Positions 11,001-22,767 of a stretch of 64,000 nucleotides of DNA are shown here, one piece after another. The first letter of the stretch is position 1. Each line of letters begins with the position of its first letter. This DNA comes from Biomphalaria glabrata. Lineage: Eukaryota > Mollusca > Gastropoda > Planorbidae. Under the pieces are notes generated by a model. That model saw only the letters and a program-made list of their open reading frames with translations. It was not told the origin of the DNA and made no database searches. The stretch lies in contig NC_074725.1 of the NCBI RefSeq assembly GCF_947242115.1, positions 21,167,398 through 21,231,397 on the forward strand, given 5' to 3'. The translations under genes and the position numbers were made by a program.

Positions 11001-14000
11001 TGGAAAATATAAAATTATCACAATTTTTTATCTGAGATATTGAATTGTGATACAACAGTATTTCCTGACAACTTTTTTTTCAACACAATATTTCCTGAAT
11101 CTTTCAGTTTGAAATGGAAATACAAAAAGTTCATGAGTCCCATAAAGCTCTGCTGAAGTCTGGAGAAAAGAGGGAAGCACTCTGGCTGGCCATGAAGAGG
11201 AAGCTGGAGGAGAAGATTCAAACTCTTGAGTCTCAGTCCACTGATACTGGTAAGCTTTAATTTCTAAAAATTTAGTGTTATTTTGTGTGTGTGTGTGTGT
11301 GTGATCGAGGGGGGGGGGCATGGCGTTTGAGTGGTAAAACACTTGGCTTCTGAACTGGGAGGTCCCAATTCGAATCTAAGCAAAGATTGGAATTATGAAA
11401 TCCCCAATGCCAATGGCTACCGGTACCTTTCATTCGTTGGGAAAGTAAAGGAGGGTTTGTTGTGCTGGCCACATGACACCCTTTATTAACCATTGGCCAT
11501 AGAAACAGATCGAATAAATCAGCTTAATATCACCTGTCCCATAGATTGCAAGGACCTATAGTTCTTGTAGGGATCTAAACTGAAAGTTAATACAAGGGTG
11601 AATACTGAAGTTAGGTCTAACAAGATAGTCATCAAATGCAGAATAATAGAATTGGTCTAGACTTGGCGGCATTCCTACATTTTTTTTGGCAGCCAGAAAT
11701 GTCTTGTTGCAAAATGGCCAATAGAAATATTTCTAACACTCTTCCTTGTATCAAGTGACAAGTGAATTTCTCACTTTCATGGCTGTGTTCTAATAGAGCA
11801 TCCCAAAATAGAAATGTACATGTCAGATGTACTTGACTGTAACATTTCATTGTCTGGACTAAAATATCTCTGGGAAACTATAAACAATCCTCCATCTACA
11901 TCCCTTTACGCTTACCCCAGCTCATTTTTTTTTCAACCTTGAGTTATCTTGTATTGTCATAGTTAATTAAATTAAATCTTGGCTAAGTTGTGATTCTTGC
12001 CTTAAAGGTTTCTTTCTGTGATGTATCTAGACTCGTTGGGTTTTAAGAGACCAGACTTTTTATTATCTTGTTGGTAGTAAAGGCAACAGGAATGCTAGAA
12101 AAGAAAATGTCTAGCTAAATGTGAAACAAGTCCTGTTGCAGAAATGTTAATCATTTTTTTTAAAGAGAATTTTGTTTCCTCCGTTTTTCTTGTGGTCATT
12201 TGAGATGGAAGGAAACCCTTTATGAATATGACAAGTGGTCTTTTTTTTTTTTTGTCTTGTGCACTCAGGTATTTCTGGGAGATTTAAACTGACTATTTTG
12301 ACAAGTAAAAGACAAACTACTTTGGATTAGAAATTTGGCATGACATGTATTTTAATATGCACATGTGCATCGCCACTCCTAGGATAGTGAAAACTCCGTC
12401 ACTTTTGCTGCATTCAGCCACTTTTTTTGCCCATGGTCAATTGCAGTCTGTTCCATGGAAATGTCGGCATGCTGTTTTTCTAAGCTTAAGGACAAAAAAA
12501 AAAATTCATCTCTTTTCCATTTGTTTTTAAGTGCCTATAGTTGGCAATATTTAAAGGAAAAGCATTTTGCCTGTATTACAAAGTAATAAAATATTATTCA
12601 AAAGGTTATTAAAAATAAAATGAGAAGTGTTGAAAAAATGACATTTAAAAAAATCAGCTATTTTAGAAACTTTTTGTTGTTGGTTATATTTCAAACCCAC
12701 ACGTACACAAAAGACCTCATTCCTGCCATTTGTTGGGCAGTTGTATGGTCCTGTTCAGTTGTCACTCCAGACATTGTGCCCAGCACTTCATCCCCCTGAC
12801 AAGGTGTACATAATTTCTTGACACAAATTCTTGACATGACTTAAATATTTACACCGTCTGGTCATTTTTCATCTTGTCCATTGTCTAGGGAAAGAGTGGG
12901 GCGGCCAAATGTCAAGTGCAAGTTAATAAATGAAAACAAACAAACAAAAAATGACTAAATTCTTCTGAGCCTTTGTTAGCTTTCATAACAGCGGGAGTTG
13001 ACATTCTCTTGACGCCCCCTTCCTACCCTTTAAGCCTAATAATAAATGTATATCCATGCTAAAGGTCACATTTGGGGGGGGGGGGGGCGCCCACTTGTAA
13101 GTGGTGTAATTCAGTGATGTCGAAACTTTTCCCGTTTGGGGGCCATGCTCATGTTTTGGGCATCATTGAAGTAGTAGTAGTGCGTGTTGTTTCTCTGAGC
13201 TCAGTACTTTGTCCACCTCGCTTCTTGTTACGTTCTCCTAGATTCCACCTGCTTTGAAAACGTGTGTTTTTTTTTAAATCCCTAAAAGTAATTGCTTTCT
13301 GTCATTTTAGTTTTGTTCTAAACAAATAAAGAAAAATAAGTTTGTTATTTGTTTGTTTTTTGTCTCAGCGTATTTTTATACCGAAAATAATTCTTACAAA
13401 ATTAAAGTAGTCTGTTACATGGCTTCCTGTTAGTGTAGTAAGCGCTCTGGATTTCTCGGTGGTTCCGGGTTTGAACCCTGCCCGCCGCCATCCCCCCTCC
13501 ACCCTTGAGGTCGTCCTGAGGGAGGTTTGGACTAAGATGTAATACTCTTCAATTTTAAAGTAACATATCCGAAACGTAAATCAAATGCACACATATTTAG
13601 CCCCCCCTTTTTTTTTTTACGTGCTTCTAAATCAAATCAGATCTTTTCAGTTCTTCCGTTTCATTTAGTTCTGCACGTACGGTTCGCGAGAACGACATTC
13701 CCCAAATTGTAATGTCGACCAACTCAGGAAATTTTGAACTTTGTCTAGACGTATTTTTGTTTAGTTCGTTCGGGCTACGCCAGCTGGGCTCTCCACCCCT
13801 ACCCCATGCCCCCCCCCCCCCTCCTCTTTTCGCTCGTTCTTATTGAATGTTTTTCTATTCGTCACATTCCTGGCTTAATCGAGTGGATCCAAATCCACTT
13901 GACGGTCACCTGACAATTTTTGAATAGCCAGACCACAAGTACGTGGTAGCTGTCAGTCAAAGCCAACACTTCCAACATTACCAGCACACGGTACGCGCGG

Positions 14001-17000
14001 AAACAGTTTTATTTCTTTTACACTTCTATGTCAAGTCTAGTCGAAAATTGTGCGGAATGTTGCAACCGCCTTTAGAAGAGGTCCATTAGGAATGTCTATA
14101 GCTCCGTTTTATTGAGCTGAAATTCCAGACGGTGTTGTAGTATTGAATTCGCATTGGACCAGGGTTGAGCGCGTTAAAACACATGTCAGTGTAATTCAAA
14201 ACTGTCATTTAATAACACGCACTTTAGCACGATTGAGGTGCATATTTTAATGGTCTTGGGGTTAGGAAAAAATGGGGGGGGGGGGAATAAAACTGCCAGT
14301 TCAAGCATTTAATGCATTTTCTGAGTTCTCGAATTGTATATAGTCTGAGTGATTTCAGGCGTGACTTAGTTTGTACTTTTGCAATTCAGTATCTTATTTT
14401 TGTTTATGATTGAGCCTTCATATTGCTCTTTTGAATGTTTCGATTAGATCTAAATGTCACCTTTCTCTCCTCATCAACTGGTAGTGATAACAAGTCAGTA
14501 GGCTCGGTATACAGTGTTTGCGGGAGGTTTGGGCTAGGATGTAATCATCTTCTATTTTATAAATTAACATTCCTGCTGTTATAATTGCTCACTTGGCTTT
14601 TATCTTTGAGTCGCGCTTTTTTTTTTTTTTAAATTTAGGCACATGGGCACAATTTAGACCATGCCGTGCCCAACGTTAAAAGATAGGTTTAAATTATATT
14701 TTTTTTTAGTCCAGAATGTTCAAACCTTTCAAGATTTCGCATTTGACGGTGAACATAAATATGTTACGTGTAACTGAGAGACCAAAACCGCTTGGCTACA
14801 GTTGGCCGCTTAACATAGGGGCTGGAATTTAATCCCGACTACAGGCGAGTAGTTTGCTGTGCGCCTGGTAGCATGGAAGCTTTCTTCCAGATATAAAATA
14901 CTGGTCTACAAAAGAGATTGGACCAGAGAGCAGTTTCCATGCTCTAAGCATGACAGATGTGCTATGTAATAGCAAAGTAACAATAACGAGATGGCATTGT
15001 CTTCGCTTCTAGATTAATAACGTAGTATTTTACGTGACTACCAGATCAATGCGTGTCCTGCATAGTTTGTCACACCCACAACACACTTGACACTATTCAT
15101 GGCATTTGGCAGGGAATGGTTTGTTGGCTGCCTTCGGTTGAAGTACGATTACACTGTCCTTGATCTCGTAGAGCACTTTTCACTGTAGTGATAGTTTGTT
15201 GTTTTTTTTTATGTTGTTTTTTTTTTTTTAATTTAACATATTAACTGGGCTTACCCCTGAACGCACTGTTGCCTAAACTCACTTCAGCATAGTACAGGTG
15301 ATTGGGACTGCGGGATTTGAACCCCCCCGCACCATATGGGTGAGAGTGCGGTAAACGCGAGGTTAGGTCCAGTGGTTAGGCCCAGTGAAGGAATGTGAAT
15401 TGGCTGACGTGAACATTCTCACCCGAACAGCAAAAAAAAATCCCCCCCCCCCCATATTGTCCTCAGTAAAAGTCTAGCCTGCTCTACGTGCTACACGCCA
15501 TGTTGGCCTGTTTCGCTTGACTAGTTTTTGCTGCGCTTGTAGTATTCTCCCACACTTCATGTCTCGTGGAGGAAACATTTTCAAAATTTTTTTTTGTTTA
15601 GATTCCCCCCCCCCCCCCGGCATAGTTAACCTTAGCGTGACCCTGTCCCCCTTCAACGTTGTTGTTGTTTATTGTCTTCATTTCCTGACTCTCCCCCCCC
15701 CCCCCCAAAAAAAAAAAAAACAACTAAAAAATCAATTGTTTCATCTAACATTTCTACTTTGGCAAACTCTAATAGTTAATTTATTTTTTTTTTAGTTTGT
15801 TTTTGGCTGATTGAAGGAATGTCTAGATCTAGATCTGTTTTTACTTTTGTTTGTGTGTGTGTGAATGTCTAGATTTGTTTTACTTTTGGTGGGAATGTCT
15901 AAATCTTGGACTGTTGTACTTTTTGGTGAGAATGCCTAAATCTTGGACTGTTGTACTTTTTGGTGAGAATGCCTAAATCTTGGACTGTTGTACTTTTTGG
16001 TGAGAATGCCTAAATCTTGGACTGTTGTACTTTTTGGTGAGAATGCCTAAATCTTGGACTGTTGTACTTTTTGGTGAGAAGACTAAATCTTGGACTGCTG
16101 TACTTCTCAGTGGGAAATGTCTAAATCTAGGTATTTTACTTTTTTGTTGGGAATGGCTTTAGGTGGACATTTATTGGTCATTCAGCCCACTTCCCATGGG
16201 GCACTCCTTTTAAATGGTTTGAAGCTCGAGTTCTTCATCTGCTCAGTTAGTGTTTGTATGCAATAAGTGTCCAGACCTTTGCCAGAGAAACAGTGTGCAC
16301 TCTAAAGTAACGTGAGAACAAGCATGTAGTTACGTCTTGAACAAGAACATACATTGATCTTATTGGAACAGTTCACGATCAACTAAAAGTCATGGACGCT
16401 CAATTGAACATCAGTGTTGCCAAATTAATATTTAAAAAAAAAAAAAAAAAAAAGCTAAAACGCGAAGAGATTGGAGAATTTAATTCTTCGGTGTTAAAAA
16501 ATGTACAAAAGTTATAATTTAATGTTAACCAAAAACTACGGCTTTTATTCTCTACACAAGATACACTACAAACGCGAGCTATTTTTGTACTTTTTGCCCC
16601 GTATATGGAAATCTCTTTATAGCCAGTCAGAAGGCACCATGAACATTTTTGACTTTGGTGCTGGAAAATCGCAGCTTACAAATGTGACGAAAAGAAAAAA
16701 AACAACGAAATTCGTTGAGATTGTAAGATAAGAAGCGACCAGAAAGGTTAAGGAGTGATTAACATAACGCAACACACTCATGGGATACCAATTTACACAC
16801 AGAACTTTCAACGTTTTTTTTTTCCCCTCTTTCTAATGACATTTTTTTTTCCTTTCCCGCGCAATCTAAGTAGCTTTATTCGTTTGGCATCGCTTAGAGC
16901 ATTAGTAATAATACTACAACAAAGCCTGATTGTTGACATCGAGTGAAGGAAAAAAAAAAGAATACTAGATACACGCACCCTCCCACTTACACGGTGTTTG

Positions 17001-20000
17001 AGGTATGTTGTGACTTTTGAAGTAGGACAGGACTTTTGAAACTAAGGTCCAGATATTTTCTTGTCCTGGGGATTTCTTTTCAAGTCGACCTGCTCAAGGG
17101 AAAGCGCTGGAGTCTATAAATAACTTCGGCATGGTCGGTGACTCATCCCAATATGCCTTTATCAGATATTAAACAAAAAAAAAGTTGCCCTTTTAAGGGA
17201 GGGGGGCGCAGTAATAAGAGTGGTGTATGCTGTTGGGTTTGACCTGAGACACGGGGACAGTCACGATATTCACATGGTGACATTATCAGCAAATAGACCT
17301 AGCCCTACATGTTTCGGGTGCAACCCTCAGATCTCCTTGTTTGGCTGCGCTTTCCCGTCACCACCAAGTGAATGCATTAGTGGCTGGTGACTCTTCTGTT
17401 ACTCATTTCCAAGATATGAGAAACCTTCACCTTACTGGACTCCTGTAGCTAATGTATTTCTCCTAGTTCAATGTTTGCCATAGCAAGCACCTAGTTGGAA
17501 GAATGCGTCTCTCAATGCTACTTGACTGAATACATTTAAAACAACACATTTTTACCCACCCTTTTCCGACCTAAACTTGTAATCTCTTGCATAGCAGATA
17601 TCAGGATACATTAATTTGAATCTCTTTCAGACCTAGCAATCTATAAGATGGTGTGAAGCTAACTAGTTCCCTTGGACAAGAGCTAATGATGGTGTTAAGA
17701 GACCAGCCTTTACTTTTTATGCACCTAGCATTAACACCCGAAAATCCAAAATGAAAAATTCCAGCATTAAGTATGATATAAAGTGGATTTAGTAAGGTCA
17801 AGCGGTCTGCATCTGAACTCTCTACTTTTCTCAAACCAATAAAGTTTTAATACTTTAAAAAAAAATTAATTGAAAGAGTTGTTTCATTTTTGTTAATAAC
17901 ATGTGTCTGATGTGTGTCTGTTTTAGGTAAGGCACCAATCAGCACCACAGAGGCTGAGCTCAAAACCAAGATGCTGGAGAAGGATGCAATGATTTCCAAA
18001 CTTTTAGCTCAAAGTGAGTGCATTTCACCAGACATGTAGTGACTGTGTTAACATCTCATTGATTTGGATGCACCTCAGTTTGTTGCTCCCTCTCTAAAGT
18101 GTCCGTATTTTAGTTTTGTTTAGATGAGTGAGTCTACTAAATAGTTCTATAATTGGCCGAGTAGCAAAAGCATATTATGGCATAATACATGAGCAATACA
18201 AAACATGGATGAGATAATGACTTAGTCAGAAGGATCATATTTCTGGAGACTCTCAACAAAATATGGGATGTGGAGCTGAATGGCTTAAACTGCTAGGCTA
18301 CCTATCCAGGGGGCTTGAGAGTTTAAATCCCTACTTGAGCTGAATTGTGTTTGCTGAACACCTATGGCAGCATGGAACTCTTCTCTGCGCACTGGTCCAC
18401 CAAAGACATTAACATTAGTGCACCAAACATGCCATAGCCTAAAAGATATGTTATGCAAAAGTAATTTAAAAAAAGAGATTGGAACTTGTGAACTGTATCT
18501 GAATCAGCCAATGAATTTAGCAGAGTTTAAGTTACTTTCTAACATGCATGACTAGATTGATCATGAAAATTAAAAGTGAGGCTAGGCTTCCATGCTTTTT
18601 GCTCATAATTTAAAATTTTATGTACAAGATATTAATTTGTTTCAAATCATTGCATTGTCTGTTTGTTTGTTTAATCCAATCCCTTCCCACATTTTTTTGT
18701 AAGTGAATAGTGCACTTTAGTAAGCTTATTAGGTCACTTGGTGACAGATGGTGATGTTACATTCTGTCTCTGTTGTAATGTCCCAACCTGTGCTGGACAA
18801 TTTTAAACTGTTTATTTTTGTAAATGTTAACTAGGTCAAGAACTGTCTTTGAGTCGAGATGAGCTAGAAGGGGAGAACACCCAGCTCACCTTAACAATTA
18901 CGGAGCTCAGGGCCCATGTTGAAATATTTGAGAATGCATTACTGGCTGCACAGACTAAGGTTCTCACACTGGAAGAAGAGGTACAGTTTTCTTTTTTCTT
19001 CTACTTTTTGTTTTTCCTTTGCAAGAAAAAAACAATACTGCAATGCTGAAATTATAGTTTGAATTCAGTTCCCTTCTTTTTTTTTTTTTTAGTGTCATCT
19101 AATTAGAGTATTTATTGGTCAGTTTTTAAAACCTTATTGCAACACTGCCAAATTAGAAGGTTAAAAAAATTAAAACAAATAGAAAATACTATCAAGTAAG
19201 TTGCTTTTAAGGTCTGCTAAAAGAAAATTATCATAAAAAAAAAAGGGAAGCAGCATGTTCAATTAGATTTTATTTTTTTGTTTTTTTACCTTTATCTATC
19301 CTTTAATCTGTTGGACCGTTGGGGCATCATGCAAGATTTGTGACCGTCTTTCTCCATTCCTCCTTGTCTTTTGCCTTAGATAGAATCTCATTCAGTTTGT
19401 TTATTTTAGTTTAAACTGTTCATTACAGTCATTGATATTTACCAGACCTTGAGATTCTATATGTTTATGAAATTATCACTTATGAAAATTCCACGATTGC
19501 AATGAATTCACAGAAACATGCTTCCATGGATAAACTTGAGCAGCTGCAGAAAGCACTGACCACTCTCCAGACTGCTTCTGAGAAACAGGAGAAAAAAGAG
19601 AGGGACATGAGAGCACTCTTGGAAAAAGAGCTGGACATGTACAGAGCTCAAGAAAAGGTACAGATTTGTAGATATGAGCTGAGCAAAGTTCTACTTTCAG
19701 ACATTACTGACAGCAGTGTAGGCTAAATAAATGTACAGCACTTTTTTGTTCTCCAGGCCTACAATCATACTAGGAAATTTTGTAATCAGGCAAGGACTAG
19801 CAGTTGTCACAAGTTGCTAGTATCTCAAAATGCTTAGGAAGATCAGAACACATGTCTTAGGGGAAAGAAGTGGGCAGGGGGGCCAAATTTCATATATTGG
19901 TTCCCTAAGAGTAGGTTTTGTGGCTGATTAGTATTGAATGAACTTAGATCTTTATACATACAAATGCTGTCAATATGATATATATATATTGAACTAAAAT

Positions 20001-22767
20001 TGAAGAAATGAACATTTTAAATGATACAGGGATGTTCATCAAGCAGCTGTAATTCTACCACGTTTACAAAAGGCTGCCTGGTCATGTGGTATGCGCACTG
20101 TCATTTGGTCATCTCAATGGTCAATGTAACAACCTTTAATTCTGAAGGAACATCATTAACATGTAAAGCAAAAAAATTTAATGTAACTTATGATTTCTGG
20201 AATGTTTTTTTTTTTAGGCTGGGAACCAAAAGAAACCTGATGCTGGTAAAGATGATTTGAAAGGTTCAGGTACTCTTAGGAAAATGCTTGATGAAAAAGA
20301 TGCTAAAATATTACAGCTGGAAACAGAATTAGCTGCAGTACGTTTTTTTTTTTATTCACGTGTTGGATAGAATCTAGTCAGAAAAATAAAATACCAAATG
20401 TATCTTTCTGCTTTTGATGTTTGTCATAAAAAAGACTATGCTTATGTTATTCTACTATAGTCTCAAGAAAATAAAAAAAACAAAATTAAATGATCCAATT
20501 GAATGTGGTGAAATGATTTTCTAGGAACTGTCTGTTTTATTATTTCTTAGATGGAGCAGAAGTATGTCAAAGAGACAACACTGAGACAATTGAATCTAGG
20601 AGAAACTAATCAATCTTCCAAGTAATTATCTTTTGCTTTTAATTTGTAGCATATTTTAGGTATTTACTCTAGAAAAAGTAGTTTCCCTTTCAGACCTTGT
20701 GATCTATGGGGCAAATGATGTTTAGGTCATCTGTTTCTATGGCTAAAGGTTAACAAACAGGGTGTCATGTGGCCAGCCAACCACCTTTACTTTCTCCAAC
20801 TATAGTGAGGTACCCTGCATTCCCTTTAAATTCTTGCTAAAAATATATATCTTTTCATGTCTTGAAATAGATTCATTAAAGTTTTCAAAACTTTAAAAAA
20901 AAAATTTCCCCTCAAATCTTCTTAGCGAAAGTTAAAAAAATAACATATTTAGCATACTCCCACCCATAAAAACATCTCATTTGAAACAAATCCAAAACAA
21001 ATAGTACTAGTTCATTTACCACCAATGCACCAATTTATTTCTGAAGACAAATATCAATCATCATGTGACTTTCTTGTTTCAGGGATGTCAGACTGAGCTC
21101 TCTGGAGAAGAGCTCCTCTGATGTAGGCAAGTTGATAGATGAAGCCAAAACAGAAAAGCTGAAACATATAGAAGAAATGCATCATTCACAGAAGAATGTT
21201 GCTGAACTTGAAGCCAAGTAAGTGTCCCTTTTTTTCCACTTTTAGCCTTGTCAGCGCCTTTATCATGTCAGGGCAACCAATTAAAAGCTGAAAGAGGAAA
21301 AATGGCATGAGTGCTGGTACAAAAGCTCATGGAGCCTGGGCGTACATTAATTCCATGACTGGATCCAGTGAAGCCTCAGCTCTTGCCCAGTTGGTTTCTA
21401 TAATGCAGAAAGAAGAAACCTTGTTTTTCGTTTCATTTAATTCTTCCAATTAGACAGTAGCTGTTTAAGTTGGTAAAAATTATATAGTTATTAAAGCATG
21501 GTTTCCTTGACTGCATAGGACTCAACACCTAATGTCCCATTGCTTTTCTATTGCATTTTTTTTTTGCCATTTATATCCCTTGCTACTTCAATTTTGGGAT
21601 GTAGAACATATCTTAGCATTTCCACTTGGTCCTTTGTCCGGGATCAGATAAATAGTTATCAATGATCAACTAACTGACTAAACAAAGAATGGAAATGTTG
21701 GACATGTGATAGAATAGTCTCTGCAACACTGACACTTGACATCTTAATAATTTTTTTAACATCAACCAGAGAAATATGGTGTGGCTAACATTAAGCTGTA
21801 GCTTAGATTTGATAAAATAAGGTTTTAAATTTTCTTTTCAACATTTATTTTCAAACTTATGCAGTTTTTTGGTGTATATTTCTTTTTGTTTTTTATGTTT
21901 ATCTTTATTATACACTTTGAATAAACTTTTACTTGTTAATGAAATAGATGCTCAAAATCATAGCCAATTCCATTCAATAAAGCAGGTAACAGAGACTGAT
22001 AAATTTGTATTTTTAGGCTTAATTAATGCTTTTATTTGAATATTTTATTACAGGGTTCGACAGCTTCAGACACAATTGGTCGAGAAGGATGCCCTCCTAA
22101 AAATATTTCAGAGAGCCCCTCTTGCCATGGCTCGAAGTTCAAGTCTCCACGCACTGTGCCATTCACCACTGCACTCCCCTCGCCCCTCTCTTCTTTCTTC
22201 TCATTGCTGGCCTGGGAGCAACCAATCAGCAGAATGCTCAACCACCTCTAGCTCCACCTACAGGGAATATTCAACAATTAGACACATGAAGACAGGTAAT
22301 GAAATAACTTTGCAATAGGTCCATTAAATGGCACATTACTGTAATGTGTCTTATCTCTAGATATTACATAGAACATTTGAAATAAGACAGAACAAGTATT
22401 CTCTGTGCAGTGAATACACTCAGAAGTACACCGTTAGGTATATTAACTTTTTTTTTTTTTTTTTATGACTTCAGGTAGTGCAGGAGCTGTGGAACTTGGT
22501 CATAAAATGGCCCTAGATGAAGACTTGCTTTCTAAAGTTCAGAATTTAAATGCAGAGGTATGTAATTGAAAAGAAAAATTAGGCCTTTTTTTCTGTTCGT
22601 TTGTAATTGTTAGCATTTTAACTCACTGCATTTTGTAAATCATAATTTAAAATTGATTGTAAGCTTAATAAAAACATTTCTTTAATTGTTTAATTTTGGC
22701 CTTTCTCTTTGTTTCTATTCAGACAAAAAATGATTCTGAAGATGAGGTTAAACTCTGGCATGTGTGA
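8063..22767 (+). CDS. AMOT: Angiomotin-family protein (5' end not in view)
   Basis: Angiomotins are scaffolds at tight junctions and actin that bind YAP/Yorkie, LATS and polarity PDZ proteins. Thirteen coding exons join in frame with GT-AG introns: 8063-8166, 8851-9896, 10734-10878, 11108-11249, 17927-18013, 18835-18980, 19514-19657, 20218-20337, 20551-20621, 21083-21217, 22054-22295, 22475-22557, 22723-22767. They give 835 residues. A PPPY motif lies at 8137-8148 and PPEY at 9709-9720, both WW-domain ligands, within a long Ser/Thr/Pro-rich region. From 10734 on a coiled coil begins with MVEMLTDENRLLREEL and VARLQK, then SGEKREALWLAMKRKLE, which match the angiomotin coiled coil. VEKDALLKIFQ at 22 kb is another family hallmark. 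The protein ends in LWHV, a hydrophobic-x-hydrophobic PDZ ligand like the vertebrate YLI end. The first exon opens mid-codon after an acceptor, so earlier exon(s) exist but were not found. Length fits AMOT-like proteins (about 700-1100 residues). The family call is firm; the paralogue is not resolved. Confidence 0.92.
10028..10286 (+). mobile_element. SINE family A, full-length-looking copy
   Basis: The tRNA-like head runs from GGTGGCTGAGCGATAAAGCG (A-box region) to TTGGGTTCAAATCCTGG (B box). The body follows with the GTGCTGGCCATGACACCC landmark, then a tail ATCACAAGGTCTGAAAGG and an A-rich end. It lies in the intron after angiomotin exon 9896. The head is not a functional tRNA because the stems do not pair well. 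Confidence 0.85.
11316..11590 (+). mobile_element. SINE family A copy
   Basis: The head GAGTGGTAAAACACTTGGC is followed by a B-box-like AATTCGAATCTAAG, then the family A body (GTGCTGGCCACATGACACCC) and the tail ATAGATTGCAAGGACC. It is preceded by a (TG)n and G run at about 11284-11317. It lies at the start of the 6.7-kb angiomotin intron 11250-17926. Confidence 0.8.
11591..13418. other. Angiomotin intron, no gene seen
   Basis: Intronic sequence without recognised exon, RNA or transposon. It has T-rich runs near 12240 and a G run near 13074-13087. Short open frames here (for example at 12345 and 13072) show no domains and no splice context. Confidence 0.5.
13419..13570 (+). mobile_element. 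SINE family B copy
   Basis: A tRNA-like head ends in a B-box-like GGTTCCGGGTTTGAACCCTG. It is followed by the family B body CCGCCGCCATCCCCC and GGGAGGTTTGGACTAAGATG. Other copies in the window are at 33225-33400, 37470-37606, 53340-53465, 61085-61235 and 63310-63927. Confidence 0.75.
14505..14575 (+). mobile_element. SINE family B body fragment
   Basis: GCGGGAGGTTTGGGCTAGGA followed by TGTAATCATCTTC matches the body of SINE family B (compare 13515-13545). The tRNA head is absent, so this is a 5'-truncated copy. Confidence 0.5.
14775..15000 (+). mobile_element. SINE family C copy
   Basis: Landmarks are GGAATTTAATCCCGACTAC (B-box region), then TTTGCTGTGCGCCTGGTAGC, CATGGAAGCTTTCTTCC, AAAGAGATTGGACCAGAG and GCTATGTAATAGCAAAGTAA. 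The same order of landmarks occurs at 18255-18475, which supports a shared tRNA-derived family distinct from A and B. Confidence 0.6.
15001..15815. other. Angiomotin intron with C and A homopolymer runs
   Basis: No gene was seen. Long C runs occur near 15447, 15605 and 15693 with an adjoining A run. A tRNA-like antisense B box (GCGGGATTTGAACCCCCC) near 15310 hints at another degraded SINE. The open frames at 15474 and 15517 lie on homopolymers and are not credible genes. Confidence 0.5.
15816..16160 (+). repeat. 37-bp tandem repeat with decayed edges
   Basis: The core 15889-16108 holds about six units built on GGTGAGAATGCCTAAATCTT and ending GACTGTTGTACTTTTT, with 37-bp spacing (for example 15925, 15962). 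Units become shorter and more diverged outward on both sides (AATGTCTAGATC versions). It lies in the large angiomotin intron. Confidence 0.9.
16161..17926. other. Angiomotin intron, no gene seen
   Basis: No exon or transposon was recognised. There is an A run near 16434-16453. The open frames at 16501, 16617 and 17601 carry no domain or splice evidence. Confidence 0.5.
18255..18475 (+). mobile_element. SINE family C copy
   Basis: It shares the landmarks of 14775-15000: a head GGAGCTGAATGGCTTAAACT, AGAGTTTAAATCCCTAC (B-box region), TGTTTGCTGAACACCTATGG, GCAGCATGGAACTC, then TTATGCAAAAGTAA and an AAAAAAAGAGATTGG tail. It sits in the intron 18014-18834 of the angiomotin gene. Confidence 0.6.
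20068..20170 (+). mobile_element. Short SINE family B copy
   Basis: AAAGGCTGCCTGGTCATGTG GTATGCGCACTGTC is the family B tRNA-like head. It is followed directly by the family's 3' end (TTTAATTCTGAAGGAACATC, then TTAACATGTAAAGC), with the middle missing. It lies 48 bp before angiomotin exon 20218-20337, close to its polypyrimidine tract. Confidence 0.65.
20690..20835 (-). mobile_element. SINE family A fragment, antisense
   Basis: On the minus strand this is the body and tail of SINE family A (complement of CCTTGTGATCTATGGGGC at one end, of GGTGTCATGTGGCCAGCC inside). The tRNA-like head is not present. It lies in the angiomotin intron 20622-21082. Confidence 0.75.

Larger units (their letters stand above)
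13864..15898. promoter_or_regulatory. Cluster of TEAD-type motifs in the large angiomotin intron
   Basis: Seven exact copies of ACATTCC or its complement GGAATGT lie at 13864-13870, 14054-14060, 14089-14095, 14567-14573, 15390-15396, 15816-15822 and 15892-15898. A given 7-mer is expected about 0.25 times per 2 kb on both strands at even composition. This is the core TEAD/Scalloped site. Vertebrate angiomotin genes are Hippo-pathway components, and AMOTL2 is a known YAP/TEAD target, so an intronic feedback enhancer is plausible. The role is inference; the motif positions are seen. The last site lies at the edge of a tandem repeat. Confidence 0.35.

Noticed and set aside
15474-15795. Overlapping open frames of 60 and 92 codons
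   Set aside because: They run over C and A homopolymers and give low-complexity proteins.
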